Shown here: positions 1 through 27,021 of the stretch, in pieces
Position numbering within the stretch: position 1 is the first letter of the stretch
Layout: every line of letters starts with the position of its first letter
NCBI RefSeq assembly: GCF_950295315.1
Contig: NC_080177.1
Span: 76,519,786-76,583,785 of the forward strand
Length of the DNA stretch: 64,000 nt
Source of the DNA: Erinaceus europaeus
Lineage: Eukaryota; Chordata; Mammalia; Eulipotyphla; Erinaceidae
Direction: 5' to 3'
Made by a program: the position numbers and the translations under genes
Notes under the pieces: model-generated
What the model was told of the DNA's origin: nothing
What the model saw: only the letters and a program-made list of their open reading frames with translations
The model's database searches: none

Positions 1-149
1 CAAAGACATTATGCCAAGCATCCTGGGAGTTGGCTAGTTTTTCAAGCAAAACGTGGTTTCTTTTGCTGTACTTTACACTATTTAAAAAAATTTCTATTTA
101 TAAAATGGAAATATTGACAAGACTATTGAATAAGATGGGTACATTTCCA

Positions 150-290
150 CACAATTTCCACGCCCCCCCAAAAAAAAACCCATATTCAATCCCCTCCCTT
201 GACAGCTTTCCTATTCTTTATCCCTCTGGGAGTATGGACCCAGGATCATTATGGGGTGCAAAAGGTGAGGTTCAGAAGGCATTAACAGCT
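150..290 (-). mobile_element. L1-B module fragment
   Basis: Antisense CCCTCTGGGAGTATGGACCC and CCCCTCCCTTGACAGCTTTC. Truncated copy left of SEC23A exon 9. Confidence 0.65.
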
Positions 291-331
291 ATTGTCCTGA
301 AATGGTAGAATGATGATCCTTTCTCCCCCTA

Positions 332-17156
<16,825 letters not shown>

Positions 17157-17261
17157 CTGTAACAAAATTAAAAGAATTCAGGAGTCTTTTTAAAAATTCA
17201 AAATAAGTATGCTCTAGGAATATTCTCAATAACATTAACCCATTAGAAATCACAGATTATG

Positions 17262-17516
17262 ACTGGGAGTATGGACCGACCAGTCAACGCCCATGTTCAG
17301 TGGGGAAGCAATTACAGAAGCCAGACCTTCCACCTTCTGCAACCCTCAATGATCCTGGGTCCATGCTCCCAGAGGGATAGAGAATAGGAAAGCTATCAGG
17401 GGAGGGGGTGGGATATGGAGATTGGGCGGTGGGAATTGTGTGGAGTTGTACCCCTCCTACCCTATGGTTTTGTTAATTAATCCTTTCTTAAATAAAAAAA
17501 TTAAAAAAAAAAAAAA
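17262..17516 (+). mobile_element. L1-B module, 255-bp truncated copy
   Basis: Flanked by the 17-bp duplication AGAAATCACAGATTATG (17245-17261 and 17517-17533). 5'-truncated, poly-A tail. Confidence 0.85.
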
Positions 17517-17533
17517 AGAAATCACAGATTATG

Positions 17534-17676
17534 TGGCCTGGGAGATGGTGCAGAGGATAAGGTATTGGATTCTCAATCATGAGGTCCTAAGGTCAATTCC
17601 TGGCAGCACATGTACCAGGGTCATGTCCAGTTCTTTCTCTCCTCCTATCTTCCTCATTAATAAAATCTTTTTTTAA
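17534..17676 (+). mobile_element. SINE-C, serial site 2
   Basis: Flanked by ATCACAGATTA words on both sides. Confidence 0.9.
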
Positions 17677-17811
17677 AAAATCACAGATTAATAAAAATAT
17701 TGCTCAGATAAAAATTAACAGTAAACCCTCCACTTATAGCAAAATAATAAATTATTCCACAGTATACAATGCCAATAGGTCCAATAAGAAGTTTTTCTGG
17801 TTTGGTTTTGT

Positions 17812-18083
17812 TTTTTAAATATTTATTTGTTAATTTATTCACTTTTGTTACCCTTGTTGTTTTATTGTTGTAGTTATTGCTGTCGTTGTTGTTGGAGAGA
17901 AAGGGAGAGAGGAGGGGAAAACAGAGAGGGGGAGAGAAAGACAGACACCTGCAGACCTGCTTCACTACCTGTGGAGTGACTCCCCTGCAGGTGGGGAGCT
18001 GGGAGCTCAAACCGGGATCCTTACGCCGGTCCCTGTGCTTTGTGCCACGTGTGCTTAACCTGCTGCACTACTGCCCGACTCCC
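17812..18083 (-). mobile_element. SINE-A
   Basis: Full copy; TGGTTTTGTT on both sides. A degraded extended-type cassette (18095-18165) lies to the right. Confidence 0.9.
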
Positions 18084-18169
18084 TGGTTTTGTTAATTGCC
18101 ACCAACATTATCACTGGGACAAGGTACCTTTGTGATGATAAATCAACCACTCCCGGTAGCCACTTTTTC

Positions 18170-18305
18170 TTCTTTTTTTTTTTTTTTTTCAACCAGACCA
18201 CTGCTCAGCTCTAGCTTATGGTGGTGCAGAGGATTGAACCTGGACTTTGAAGCCTCAGGCATGAGAATCTCTTAGCATAACCATTATGCCATCTACTCCC
18301 CCACC
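18170..18305 (-). mobile_element. SINE-D
   Basis: Full antisense copy. Confidence 0.85.
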
Positions 18306-18752
18306 CTTGCTTTTTTTTTTTTTTAATAAAAACCAGCATATTTATAGACTTAGTTAACTCTCTCCCCCCTCAATTTCTTTTTGTAGCAGCTTAATTCAGG
18401 GTATTTTTTACATTCCAATTTATGGAAGCACTAAAAGTCTCATTTGAGATATATAACTTCAAAATAATCACTTAAAACTGACTATGGAAGAAGGGAGATG
18501 CCACTCCAGGAAGGGCCCTGAATCAAGAGACATCTCCACGTTGCTACCTGACAACTGCCTAGTGGGACTGGAGGTCAGCTTCTGTACCTAGGCAACAGTG
18601 CTAGCTTGCGTTCTCAAACTGCCAACAGTGCTTAGCGGTGAAAAGAAGCAGCAGCGTAAAGGTCTAGGTGGATACAGAGGTTCCAGGGCTATCTGGCTAC
18701 TTAGATATTTGTGGCAAGAGAATAAGGGACATCAAGTTAGAAGAACTGAAAG
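18306..18752. other. Unique DNA, SEC23A intron 1
   Basis: No recognised feature. Confidence 0.45.
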
Positions 18753-18900
18753 TGTGGTCGGGGAGGTGGCGCAGTGGATAAGTTGCCAGACTCTCAAGCA
18801 TGAGGTCCTGATTCAAGCCCCAGAAGCACATGTACCAGAGTGCCGTCTGGTTCTTCCCCTCTCCTCCTCTCCCTCTCATTAATAAATAAATATTTTTAAA
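18753..18900 (+). mobile_element. SINE-C
   Basis: Head GTGGTCGGGGAGGTGGCGCA. Confidence 0.88.
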
Positions 18901-19019
18901 AAATACTAGTAAGTAAGCTGAAAGTGATGAGGGTAGGATGCTAGGAGAGCCGATGTGGATAATGGAGCAGTGAGACCGAGAATTCGTTCTGCGGTGTAGT
19001 TGAAAGAAAGAAAAGGTTT

Positions 19020-19156
19020 GTTTTTACCGGAGCACTGTTCAGTTACGGGTTATGGTGATGCAGGGAATTGAACCTGGGACTTTGGAGCTTCAAACACGAA
19101 AACCGTTTGGTTTTTTTTTTTTTTCCTCATAATCATTATGCTAATTTCCCAGCCCC
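19020..19156 (-). mobile_element. SINE-D
   Basis: Interrupted by a T-run at 19110. Confidence 0.8.
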
Positions 19157-19257
19157 AGTTCAGCCTTTGTGAAGAATATGCACAATTCTGAGAAAAAGGA
19201 ACTTAAAATTTCCATACTTAGTCCAACTATATTGACTAAATTGGGTTACATTTTCTT

Positions 19258-19468
19258 TGTATTTATATTATTTTTAACCTTATTTATTTTATTTGATAGA
19301 ACAGAAAAGTTTAAAAGGAAGAGGGAGATAAGAAGGAAGAGAGACACCTGCAGAACATCTTCACCCCTTGTGAAGCTTTCCCCCAGCAAATGGGGACCAG
19401 GGGCTTGAACCCAGGTCCTAGCACACTGTAATGTGTGCACTTGACCAGGTGCGCCACCACCCGGCCCC
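19258..19468 (-). mobile_element. SINE-B
   Basis: Ends GCGCCACCACCCGGCCCC. Confidence 0.88.
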
Positions 19469-19598
19469 TGATTTTCTTCATAAAATTCAAACAAAACACC
19501 TTATCACAATAGCTTGAACACAGCAGGCGATAGGAAAATCCACCTATTTTCTATTAAGATGGAAGGAGGGAAGGCCATTCAATAATGCTTAAAATTAC

Positions 19599-19620
19599 AT
19601 ATATATATATATATATATAT
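19599..19620. repeat. (AT)n microsatellite
   Basis: Pure, 11 units. Confidence 0.9.
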
Positions 19621-19694
19621 GAGCCTGAGAATCACCACCTTGGAACATCAGGGCTTAATTCATTCAGAAAATGTATTGGATAGTAGAGAATGGG

Positions 19695-19809
19695 TTCTGA
19701 GAGAGAGCGAGAGAGAGACCACAGTGACGCTGTCATAACAGTGCTGGGGCTCAAACTCAGGACTTGATGTTAATGAATCTAACACCATGCACCATGCCGC
19801 CTCCCAGGT
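19695..19809 (-). mobile_element. SINE-C, diverged
   Basis: CTCAGGACTTGATG and GCCGCCTCCCAGG. Confidence 0.65.
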
Positions 19810-20078
19810 TCCCTCTCTCTCTGAGATCCAGCATGAAGATACTTACAGGCAAATGGTCAAGCTTCAGTGTCCACGACAGGTAGCAAGACTGGATGCTAAC
19901 TCCATGGTCTTGTTTCTTACATGTCACTTGAGTGATATCTGAGCACAATCTCCCTCCTCTTCCTCATTTTTTTCTCTCTCAGTCACACTGCTTTAAAAAG
20001 CATATTTGTTTACTAAATCATATCCATTACATTCTCGCTGCCCATGAGTGGTTTTAAGAAGTTTAACCTGGTTTTTTT

Positions 20079-20265
20079 TTGTATTTTGTATTTATTTTTG
20101 GAGCAAGACAGAGAAATTGAAAGGGGAGAGGGAGGCAGAGAGACACTTACAGCACAGTGTGACTGTTTGTGAAACTTCCCCTGAGGGTGAGGATCAGGGA
20201 ATCGAACCTGGGTCCTTTTGCAGGGTAGCTTGTGTGATCAAACAGGGCACCACCACCTGGCCCCA
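20079..20265 (-). mobile_element. SINE-B
   Basis: Diverged; ends CACCACCTGGCCCC. Confidence 0.8.
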
Positions 20266-20371
20266 CCTGTTTCTTCTTAAGTGGTTCAATTCCACGACCA
20301 CACACGTCCCATCTTTTTCACTAGACCCTTTTCTAGGTCTAAGCTACTTAATCCTTAAATCACTAAATCTA

Positions 20372-20659
20372 GGGAGTCGGGCTGTAGCGCAGCGGGTTAA
20401 GCGCAGGTGGCGCAAAGCACAAGGACCGACATAAGGATCCCGGTTCGAACCCCGGCTCCCCACCTGCAGGGGAGTCGCTTCACAGGCGGTGAAGCAGGTC
20501 TGCAGGTGTCTGTCTTTCTCTCCTCCTCTCTGTCTTCCCCTCCTCTCTCCATTTCTCTCTGTCCTATCCAACAACGACGACAACAACAATAACTACAACA
20601 ATAAAACAACAAGGGCAACAAAAGGGAATAAATAAATAAAATAAAATATTTTTTTTAAA
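20372..20659 (+). mobile_element. SINE-A
   Basis: Perfect duplication AAATCACTAAATCTA (20357, 20660). Confidence 0.94.
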
Positions 20660-20674
20660 AAATCACTAAATCTA

Positions 20675-21332
20675 ATATGAACTTTTTCCATCCTGATTCC
20701 ATATTCAACAACTGAAGTATCGGAAATAAAGTGCTTTCATAAACTAGTTGTTTTATAAAACAGCATTATTTGACAAGGGCTCGCACCCCTAATATTATGT
20801 TTGCATAAGGCGGACTGTAAGGCTTATGAAAACTATTCTGGTGGTGATCTTTGGGAGGTGTGAGAGTGGGGACACAGAACGTCAGTTTTGGGCGTAGTAC
20901 AGAACTGTACCTTGTAATCTTTCAATCTCGTGACAAACTTAATAACAAATTTAAAATATTTGCTAGCATTAAAAAGTCAAAATAAAAATGATTCAGTCTA
21001 GATTAGGATGCAGATTCACGTACTTGATATATTTTGTGTTTTGTTGTTTGTTTTTTTTTTTTAATGGCACAAAGGTACATTTTAAGGCAATGTCTTTTAC
21101 TTCAGAACAACTTAAAATCACTGGGAGTTACTTCACTTAAATAACTTGGCATACTCAAAAGCAAAGACACAAAGCATTGAGTCACTTTAACCGGCATATT
21201 ATACGCATGTCTATTGTACTTTTAAAGTGTTTCCATGTCATACAAGTTCTCCATATTCCCATTATTTTAGCCCTTACAGAGAAAACTAAATGAAAACCAT
21301 TCCAAGTCACAAGTAAAAGTTGAGTTCTCAAT
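20675..21332. other. Unique DNA, SEC23A intron 1
   Basis: Possibly an old transposon around 20810-20960 (CTTTGGGAGGTGTGAGAGTG), not identified. Confidence 0.4.
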
Positions 21333-21345
21333 AAGATGTATTTGT

Positions 21346-21632
21346 GGGAGTTGGGCTGTGGCGTAACGGCTTAAGCACATGAGCGAAGCCCAAGGACTGG
21401 CATAAGGATCCCGGTGGAGCCCCCAGCTCCCCACCTGCAAGGGCGTCACTTCACAAGCAGTAAAGCAGGTCTGCAGGTGTCTTTCTCTCCCCCTCTCTGT
21501 CTTCCCCTGCTCTCTCCATTTCTCTCTGTCCTATCTAACAATGATGATATCACTAACAACAATCATAACTACAACAATAATAAAAAACAAGGGCAACAAA
21601 AGGGATAATAAATAAATAAATAAATTTTTAAA
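21346..21632 (+). mobile_element. SINE-A
   Basis: Perfect duplication AAGATGTATTTGT (21333, 21633). Confidence 0.93.
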
Positions 21633-21732
21633 AAGATGTATTTGTTAGCAATTGAGTGTGTATCTGTTTCTCAGCTGAAGAACACTCAACCAAAAATGTC
21701 TTCAATTATTTCCAATCACATCTTTTTATGGT

Positions 21733-21840
21733 CGTGGACAAATAGCTTCACCTCTCTGGTCTTCAGTTTCTCAACAGCAAGTTGAAGAACTTAGTCTAGA
21801 AAAATATGTGATCCTTTCTAACTCTAAAATTGAATGAAAC
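21733..21840 (+). mobile_element. MIR relic
   Basis: GCTTCACCTCTCTGGTCTTC then AGTTTCTCAACAG. Confidence 0.55.
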
Positions 21841-21957
21841 TACTAAAAATAGACTTTTTGGACTTCCAAAACGATGTTCATTAGACTTCTTCCAGAAGGG
21901 AGAGAAAGACCTAGTAGGCCTGTATATTTATACTCAAATCTAAAGCTCTTTTTAGCT

Positions 21958-21974
21958 GGGGGGGGGGGGGGGGG
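21958..21974 (+). repeat. Poly-G run
   Basis: 17 consecutive G. Confidence 0.95.
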
Positions 21975-22143
21975 CATGGGGGAAGTAGCTGAGAAAGCTC
22001 AAATAAAATATATGAATTCACCATACTTACTCCACTGATCACACACAGAGTTAACTAGATCTTTGCAACAAAAAAAGGACAAAACCAAGCCAGGTTCCAG
22101 CCCGACCCCCACCACATTGAATAAACATATAGAAAATGGTAAA

Positions 22144-22300
22144 GTGGTCCAGGAGGTGGTGCAGTGGATAAAGCACTGCACCCTCAAACATGAGGTCCCA
22201 AGTTCAAGCCCAGGCAGCACATGTGCCAGAGTGATGTCTGGTCCTTTCTCTCCCTCTCTCTCTCCTATCTTTCTCACTAATAATAAAAATCTGAAGAAAA
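22144..22300 (+). mobile_element. SINE-C, serial site 3
   Basis: Left flank GAAAATGGTAAA. Confidence 0.9.
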
Positions 22301-22341
22301 AAAAGTATCGATACTTATCTATTAAAAAAAAATGGTAAATA

Positions 22342-22613
22342 GGGAGACAGGCGGTAGTGCAGCGGGTTAAGCGCACGTGGTGCAAAGCGCAAGGACCAGC
22401 GTAAGGATCCCGGTTCGAGCCCCCAGCTCCCCATCTGCAGGGGAATCACTTCACAGGCGGTGAAGCAGGTCTGCAGGTGTCTATCTTTCTCTCCCCCTCC
22501 CTGTCTTCCCCTCCTCTCTCCATTTGTCTGTCCTAACCAGCAACAACGACAACAAGAATAACTACAACAATAAAAACAAGAGCAACAAAAGGTAATAAAC
22601 AAATATTTTGATT
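22342..22613 (+). mobile_element. SINE-A, serial site 3
   Basis: Duplication AAAAATGGTAAATA (22328, 22614). Confidence 0.93.
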
Positions 22614-22652
22614 AAAAATGGTAAATAAAAATTTAAAAATAGTGGTCCCGGG

Positions 22653-22925
22653 GAGTCGGGCGGTAGCGCAGCGGGTTAAGCGCTGGTGGCGCAAAGCGCA
22701 GGGACCGGCAGAAGGATCCCGGTTCGAGCCCCCGGCTCCCCACCTGCAGGGGAGTCGCTTCACAGGAGGTGAAGCAGGTCTGCAGGTGTCTGTCTTTCTC
22801 TTCCCCTCCTCTCTCCGTTTCTCTCCGTCCTACCCAACAACAACGAAGACATCAATAACAACAATAATAACCACAACAACAATAAAAATTAAAAAAGGGG
22901 CATCGAAAGGGGAAATAAATTTAAA
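22653..22925 (+). mobile_element. SINE-A
   Basis: Well-conserved copy preceded by GTGGTCCCGG, a SINE-C-like head word. Last repeat before the SEC23A CpG island. Confidence 0.92.
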
Positions 22926-23412
22926 AATCTTTTAAAAAGTGGAAACGACTAAGGCCACTGGAAGCACCACAGGTGAAGGCTGGACTCAACTGACAACTGA
23001 ACTCTTGGCTATCCAGACCAGGTGTTATCTGCAGCAAGCACGATTCTTTTCTTTTTTTCAATCCTCTGCCAGGGCCGAGCCACAGGGTGACGAAGTCCCC
23101 GCGGTTCAAAGTCTGGGGCACTTGGGTCGCCGATGGGGCGCCCGGGGCCGGCGGGGCGCGGCGACAGCAGCGCAGCTCCCACCGCATCGCCACCGACCCC
23201 CGTCCCGCACCTGCCCCGGGGCGAGGCGTTGAGGCGGCCGAGCCCCCGGCCCCAGAAGAGCCGCCCAGGAGGGTGGCGGGTGGGAGGGCGGCCAAGTTCA
23301 GGGCTCCAGACGGCGGCCGCCGAGCCCGGGGGCAGCCCCGCTGCGTGCCACCCCGGGCACCCCCAGGGCTGGTGGGCGCCCACCCCGACCGCGACCCCGA
23401 CCGCGACCCCGA

Positions 23413-23432
23413 CCCCCGCCCCGCCCCGCCCC
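23413..23432 (-). other. G-quadruplex motif in SEC23A intron 1
   Basis: The minus strand reads G4-C-G4-C-G4-C-G5, four runs with single-base loops, about 76 nt downstream of the exon 1 donor. Tandem CCGACCGCGACC-type repeats flank it at 23385-23418. Confidence 0.6.
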
Positions 23433-23508
23433 GCCGTCCCGCCCCGAGACCCCCACCCCCACCCCGCACCCGCAGCCGGGGAGAGGCGGCCGCCAGGTCA
23501 GCCCTTAC

Positions 23509-23660
23509 CACGGTGTTCTCCCACGAGATCCGCGCCCGCCGCAGCAGCCCCGAGCAACACGCAGTCCCCTCCGCCGAGCCGTGGCCGCCGGGGCTCAGCA
23601 ATCAGGGCCCGCGCCGCCCCGCCCCCGGCCTCCGCGCCGACCCGGTCCCGGCCAACATGG
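23509..23660 (-). other. SEC23A: SEC23A exon 1, noncoding leader (inferred)
   Basis: On the minus strand the CpG island contains a strong donor, CCGTG|GTAAGG, with the intron starting at 23508. Upstream is a GC-rich TATA-less leader with a YY1-like word GCCATGTTGG at 23652-23661. Exon 2 opens with 5' UTR, so an upstream leader exon is required. The 5' end is inferred from the YY1-like word and the upstream CRE and GC boxes. Confidence 0.6.
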
Positions 23661-23675
23661 CAGGAGCCGCCTTTG

Positions 23676-23683
23676 CCACGTCA
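23676..23683 (-). promoter_or_regulatory. CRE/UPRE-like word TGACGTGG
   Basis: Reads TGACGTGG on the SEC23A strand just upstream of the inferred start. This core is bound by ATF6/XBP1 and CREB3-family bZIP factors. Confidence 0.55.
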
Positions 23684-23745
23684 AGGGGCGGGGCGGGCGG
23701 GGCTCGAGGGGCGGGGCCGTTCCGGTGGGCGTGTCCGGGCGCGGA

Positions 23746-23753
23746 GACGTCAT
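23746..23753 (-). promoter_or_regulatory. CRE variant ATGACGTC
   Basis: Second CRE-type word about 65 bp further upstream: TGACGTC retained, last base changed. Confidence 0.5.
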
Positions 23754-23766
23754 GGGGTGGGCGTGC

Positions 23767-23774
23767 TGACGTCA
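23767..23774. promoter_or_regulatory. Consensus CRE TGACGTCA
   Basis: Perfect palindromic cAMP-response element, the third bZIP word within 100 bp of the SEC23A promoter. Confidence 0.65.
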
Positions 23775-24136
23775 GGGGCGGGGCGAGCGGCACAGTCCGG
23801 AAACAGGAAGTGCGGCCCGGGGTGGGTGGAGAGGAGGACCGGAAGAAGGCGGGTTGGCAGAGCCCGCGGCTGCGGGACCGAGCCCGGGGAATGCGGGGGA
23901 GAATGCAGAACTGGCTGCCCTGATGGGACACCGAGAGGAACGGATGGTCCGGGAAGGGACGGGCTGAGACGGACCCTGGAAAACACACGAGAGCGCGTTG
24001 TTCCAGGCAGGAGCCTCTGCCTGTCCGGCTTCCTGCGCGCCATAGAACTCGGGTTGTCTTGGCTGAGACTCCTTAACTGGCTAGGAGACATGGACCACCC
24101 ACTAGGGCATACACAAACCTCATCTTCTCTCTAAAG

Positions 24137-24160
24137 AATAATAATAATAATAATAATAAA
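24137..24160 (+). repeat. (AAT)n
   Basis: Immediately left of a SINE-B. Confidence 0.9.
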
Positions 24161-24171
24161 TCTTAAAACAG

Positions 24172-24370
24172 TGGGGCAGGCAGTGGAGCACCTCGTTAGC
24201 GCACATACTACAGTGCACAAGGACCTGGGTTCAAGCCCCCAGTCCCCACCTACAGAGGGAAAGCTTCGCGAGTGGTGACATACAGCTGCAGGTGTCTCTC
24301 TGTCTCTCCATATCTACCTCCTCCTCCCCTCTCAAGTTTTCCGTCTCCATCCAATAACAAATAAAAAGAA
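24172..24370 (+). mobile_element. SINE-B, left arm of inverted pair
   Basis: Tail faces the next SINE-B. Confidence 0.88.
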
Positions 24371-24377
24371 TGAATTC

Positions 24378-24583
24378 TTTTTTAATCTTTTTATCTTACT
24401 TTATTTATTATTGGATAAAGACAGAAGTTGAGAGGGGAGGAGGAGGGAGAGCGACAGAGACACCTGCAGCCCTGCTTTACCACTCGTGAAGTTTTTCCCT
24501 ACAGCTGGGGACCAGAGGCTTGAACCTGGGACCCTGCGCACTGTAATGTGTGCACTTAAACACGTGCGCCACCGCCTGGTCCC
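24378..24583 (-). mobile_element. SINE-B, right arm of inverted pair
   Basis: Tail-to-tail with the previous copy, about 8 bp apart. Confidence 0.88.
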
Positions 24584-24631
24584 AAATGAATAATTTTTTA
24601 AAATGGGAAGTTGGTTCTTGGACTTAGTGCT

Positions 24632-24690
24632 ATTAATGTTTACTGAACATCTACTATATGCCAGGTATAGCTGCAAGGGAAATGATATGA
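24632..24690 (+). mobile_element. Ancient L2-type fragment
   Basis: TTTACTGAACATCTACTATA then TGCCAGGTATAGCTGC. Confidence 0.5.
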
Positions 24691-24728
24691 CCTTAGGGGA
24701 AAAAAAAAAACATTCGAAATCTCTGATC

Positions 24729-24837
24729 CAGCTCTGGAGAGACAGAATAATGGTTATGCAGAAATACTTTCATGCTAGAGGACGTTCAGGTTCCAGATTC
24801 AACTCCCAGCAGGCACCACCATAAGATAGAGCTGAGC
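24729..24837 (+). mobile_element. SINE-D
   Basis: Cut at GAGCTGAGCA by a SINE-A. Confidence 0.82.
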
Positions 24838-25090
24838 AGGGAGTTGGGCGGCAGCGCAGCGGGTTAAGCGCACGTGGCGCAAAGCTCAAGGACCAGCACA
24901 AGGATCCGGGTTCGAGCCCCCGGCTCCCCACCTGCAGGGCAGTTGCTTCACAGGCGGTGAAGCAGGTCTGCAGGTGTCTGTCTTTCTCTCCCCCTCTGTC
25001 TTCCCCTCCTCTCTCCATTTCTCTCTGTCCTATCCAACAACGACGACTACAACAATAAGACAACAAGGGCAACAAAAGGGAATAAATAAA
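24838..25090 (+). mobile_element. SINE-A
   Basis: Abuts a SINE-D on the left and an L1-A end on the right. Confidence 0.9.
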
Positions 25091-25440
25091 AGAAGAAGCT
25101 GATCTTGGATGGACCTTGAAAAATTCATGTTAAGTGAAATAAGTCAGAAACAGAAGGATGAATATGGGATGATCTCACTCTCAGGCAGAAGTTGAAAAAC
25201 AAGATCAGAAAGGAAAACACAAGTAGAACCTGAAATGGAATTGGCATATGGCATCAAAGTAAAAGACTCTGGGGTGGGTGGGTGGGGAGAATACAGATTC
25301 ATGAAGGATGATAAATGACATAGTGGGGGTTGTACTGTTAAATGGGAAACTGGGGAATGTCATGCATCTACAAACTATTGTATTTACTGTTGAATGTAAA
25401 ACATTAATTCCTCAATAAAGAATTAAAAAAATTAAAAGAA
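25091..25440 (+). mobile_element. L1-A 3' end
   Basis: Sense copy: AAGTCAGAAACAGAAGGATG, GATGATCTCACTCTCAGGCA, then 3' UTR and ACATTAATTCCTCAATAAAG. Confidence 0.88.
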
Positions 25441-25449
25441 TTTTAAAAA

Positions 25450-25530
25450 AAGGAAAAAGCGGCTGTCTGGAGCAGTGGATTTGTAGTGCAGGCAATAAGC
25501 CTCAGCAATAACCCTAGTGGCAATTAAAAA
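25450..25530 (+). mobile_element. SINE 3' cassette alone
   Basis: GGAGCAGTGGATTTGTAGTG ... CAGCAATAACCCTAGTGGC, with no body attached. Confidence 0.6.
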
Positions 25531-25584
25531 GTAAAATTAAATTAATAACAATTTTTAAAAGCAAAAAAAAAAAAAAGTAAAATT

Positions 25585-25780
25585 ATTGAGCCTGTATTCC
25601 CCACCAGCAAGGGTGATATTTCACAAGTGGTGAAGCAGATCTGCAGGTGTCTTTCTCTCTCCATCTCTACCAGCCCACCCTGCAATTTCTCTCTGTCCTA
25701 TCAAATGAAATAGAAAGGAAAAAAGAAATAGCCTCCAGGAGCGGTGGGTTCATATTGTCAGCACAGAGCCTGGTGGTAAC
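25585..25780 (+). mobile_element. SINE-B, extended, head lost
   Basis: Body plus cassette (GCCTCCAGGAGCGGTGGGTT). Confidence 0.78.
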
Positions 25781-25810
25781 TAAATCAAAGTATTTATTTA
25801 TTTATTTATT

Positions 25811-25925
25811 TTACCAGAGCAACTCTCGGCTCTGGCTTGTGGTGGTGGTGGATGGGATTGAACTTGGGACCTCAGAGCCTCAGGCATGAGAATCTGTTTG
25901 CATAGCCATTATACTAGCTTCCCAG
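25811..25925 (-). mobile_element. SINE-D
   Basis: Has a GTG triplet expansion at 25840. Confidence 0.83.
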
Positions 25926-25930
25926 CACAA

Positions 25931-26043
25931 ATTATTTATTTATGAAACAGCGCATCACTTTCATACATGCAATGCCAGGGATCAAACTCAGGACTTCATG
26001 CTTTTGAACCTAATGCTTTATCTACTACTCTACCTCCCAGGTC
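25931..26043 (-). mobile_element. SINE-C
   Basis: Between two antisense SINE-D copies. Confidence 0.78.
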
Positions 26044-26059
26044 ACAAGGAAATGCAATT

Positions 26060-26148
26060 TTTTTTAAATTTATTTCCAGAACACTGATCAGCTCTGGCTT
26101 ATGGTAGTTAGGGGTTTTGAACCTTCGACCTCAGAGCCTCAGGCATAA
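26060..26148 (-). mobile_element. SINE-D, head lost
   Basis: Stops at GCCTCAGGCAT. Confidence 0.75.
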
Positions 26149-26169
26149 AATTTTAAATGTCTTTTAAAT

Positions 26170-26528
26170 GGGGGTTGGGCAGTGGCGCAGTGGGTTAAGC
26201 GCATGTGGCGCAAAGCGCAAGGACCGGCATAAGGATCCCGGTTCGAGCCCCCGGCTCCCCACCTGCAGGGGAGTCGCTTCACAAGCGGTGAAGCAGGTCT
26301 GTAGGTGTCTGTCTTTCTCTCCCCCTCTCTATTCTTCCCCCTCTCTCCATTTCTCTCTGTCCTATCCAGCAACGAACAACATCAACAATGGCAATAATAA
26401 TAACCACAAGGAGGCTACAACAACAAGGGCAACAAAAAGGGGGGAAAATGGCCTCCAGGAGCGGTGGATTCATGGTGCAGGCACCGAGCCCAGCAATACC
26501 CTGGAGGGAATAAAAAAAAAAAAGGAAA
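26170..26528 (+). mobile_element. SINE-A, extended
   Basis: Perfect duplication AAATGTCTTTTAAAT (26155, 26529); cassette at 26452-26508. Confidence 0.94.
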
Positions 26529-26654
26529 AAATGTCTTTTAAATAAAAACTAAAAGTCAGTTATACTGTGCTGCTTTACCTGTGGACGACTCTAGTGCCTA
26601 CGTGGCTATCACTGCATTAAATACAGCTCCAGTGCTGTGGTGTCTATCTCTCTC

Positions 26655-26775
26655 TCAAATATGCTATTTATCTTATTAAGACAGAAAGAAGTAGAGAGGG
26701 AAAGGAGAGGTAGGAAGAGAGAGACACACCCCTGTAGTGTGCATTCAACCAGGTGCAGCACTGCCCAGCCGCTCT
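26655..26775 (-). mobile_element. SINE-B, middle deleted
   Basis: Tail and head present, B-box region missing. Confidence 0.65.
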
Positions 26776-26839
26776 CCCACCTCTCTCCCACTCCATCTCT
26801 CTATCCCTCTTTGCCTGTCTCTAAGACCATAAAAAGGAC

Positions 26840-27021
26840 AGAGGGCCAGGCACCGGCATACCTGATAGAGCACATGTCACCGTGCGCAAAGACCTAAGTT
26901 CAAGGCCTTGGTTCCCACAAGCAGGGGGAGAACCCCATGAGCAGTGAAGCAGGGCTGCAGGTATCTGTCTTTCTCTCTATCACCCTTTCCCTCCCAATTG
27001 ATCTCTATCAAAAAGATAAAA
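26840..27021 (+). mobile_element. SINE-B
   Basis: Head GAGGGCCAGGCACCGGCATA. Confidence 0.82.

Larger units (their letters stand above)
23080..23920. promoter_or_regulatory. CpG island, SEC23A promoter
   Basis: About 840 bp of dense CpG with no SINEs. It contains GC boxes (GGGGCGGGGC words at 23684-23702, 23708 and 23776), a G4-forming run at 23413-23432, and three CRE-type words. No plus-strand exon is evident, so the assignment is to SEC23A. GEMIN2 has its own promoter 4.2 kb to the right. Confidence 0.85.

Noticed and set aside
23133..24134. 333-codon plus-strand open frame over the SEC23A CpG island, plus several overlapping GC-rich frames
   Set aside because: Low-complexity Pro/Arg/Ala translation with no domain. 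GC-rich DNA has few stops, and the region is the promoter and first exon of the minus-strand gene.
26139..26372. Recurrent 60-120 codon frames such as [20 protein letters not shown] in dozens of places
   Set aside because: All are antisense translations of SINE-A; the frame is open because the SINE sequence happens to lack stops there.
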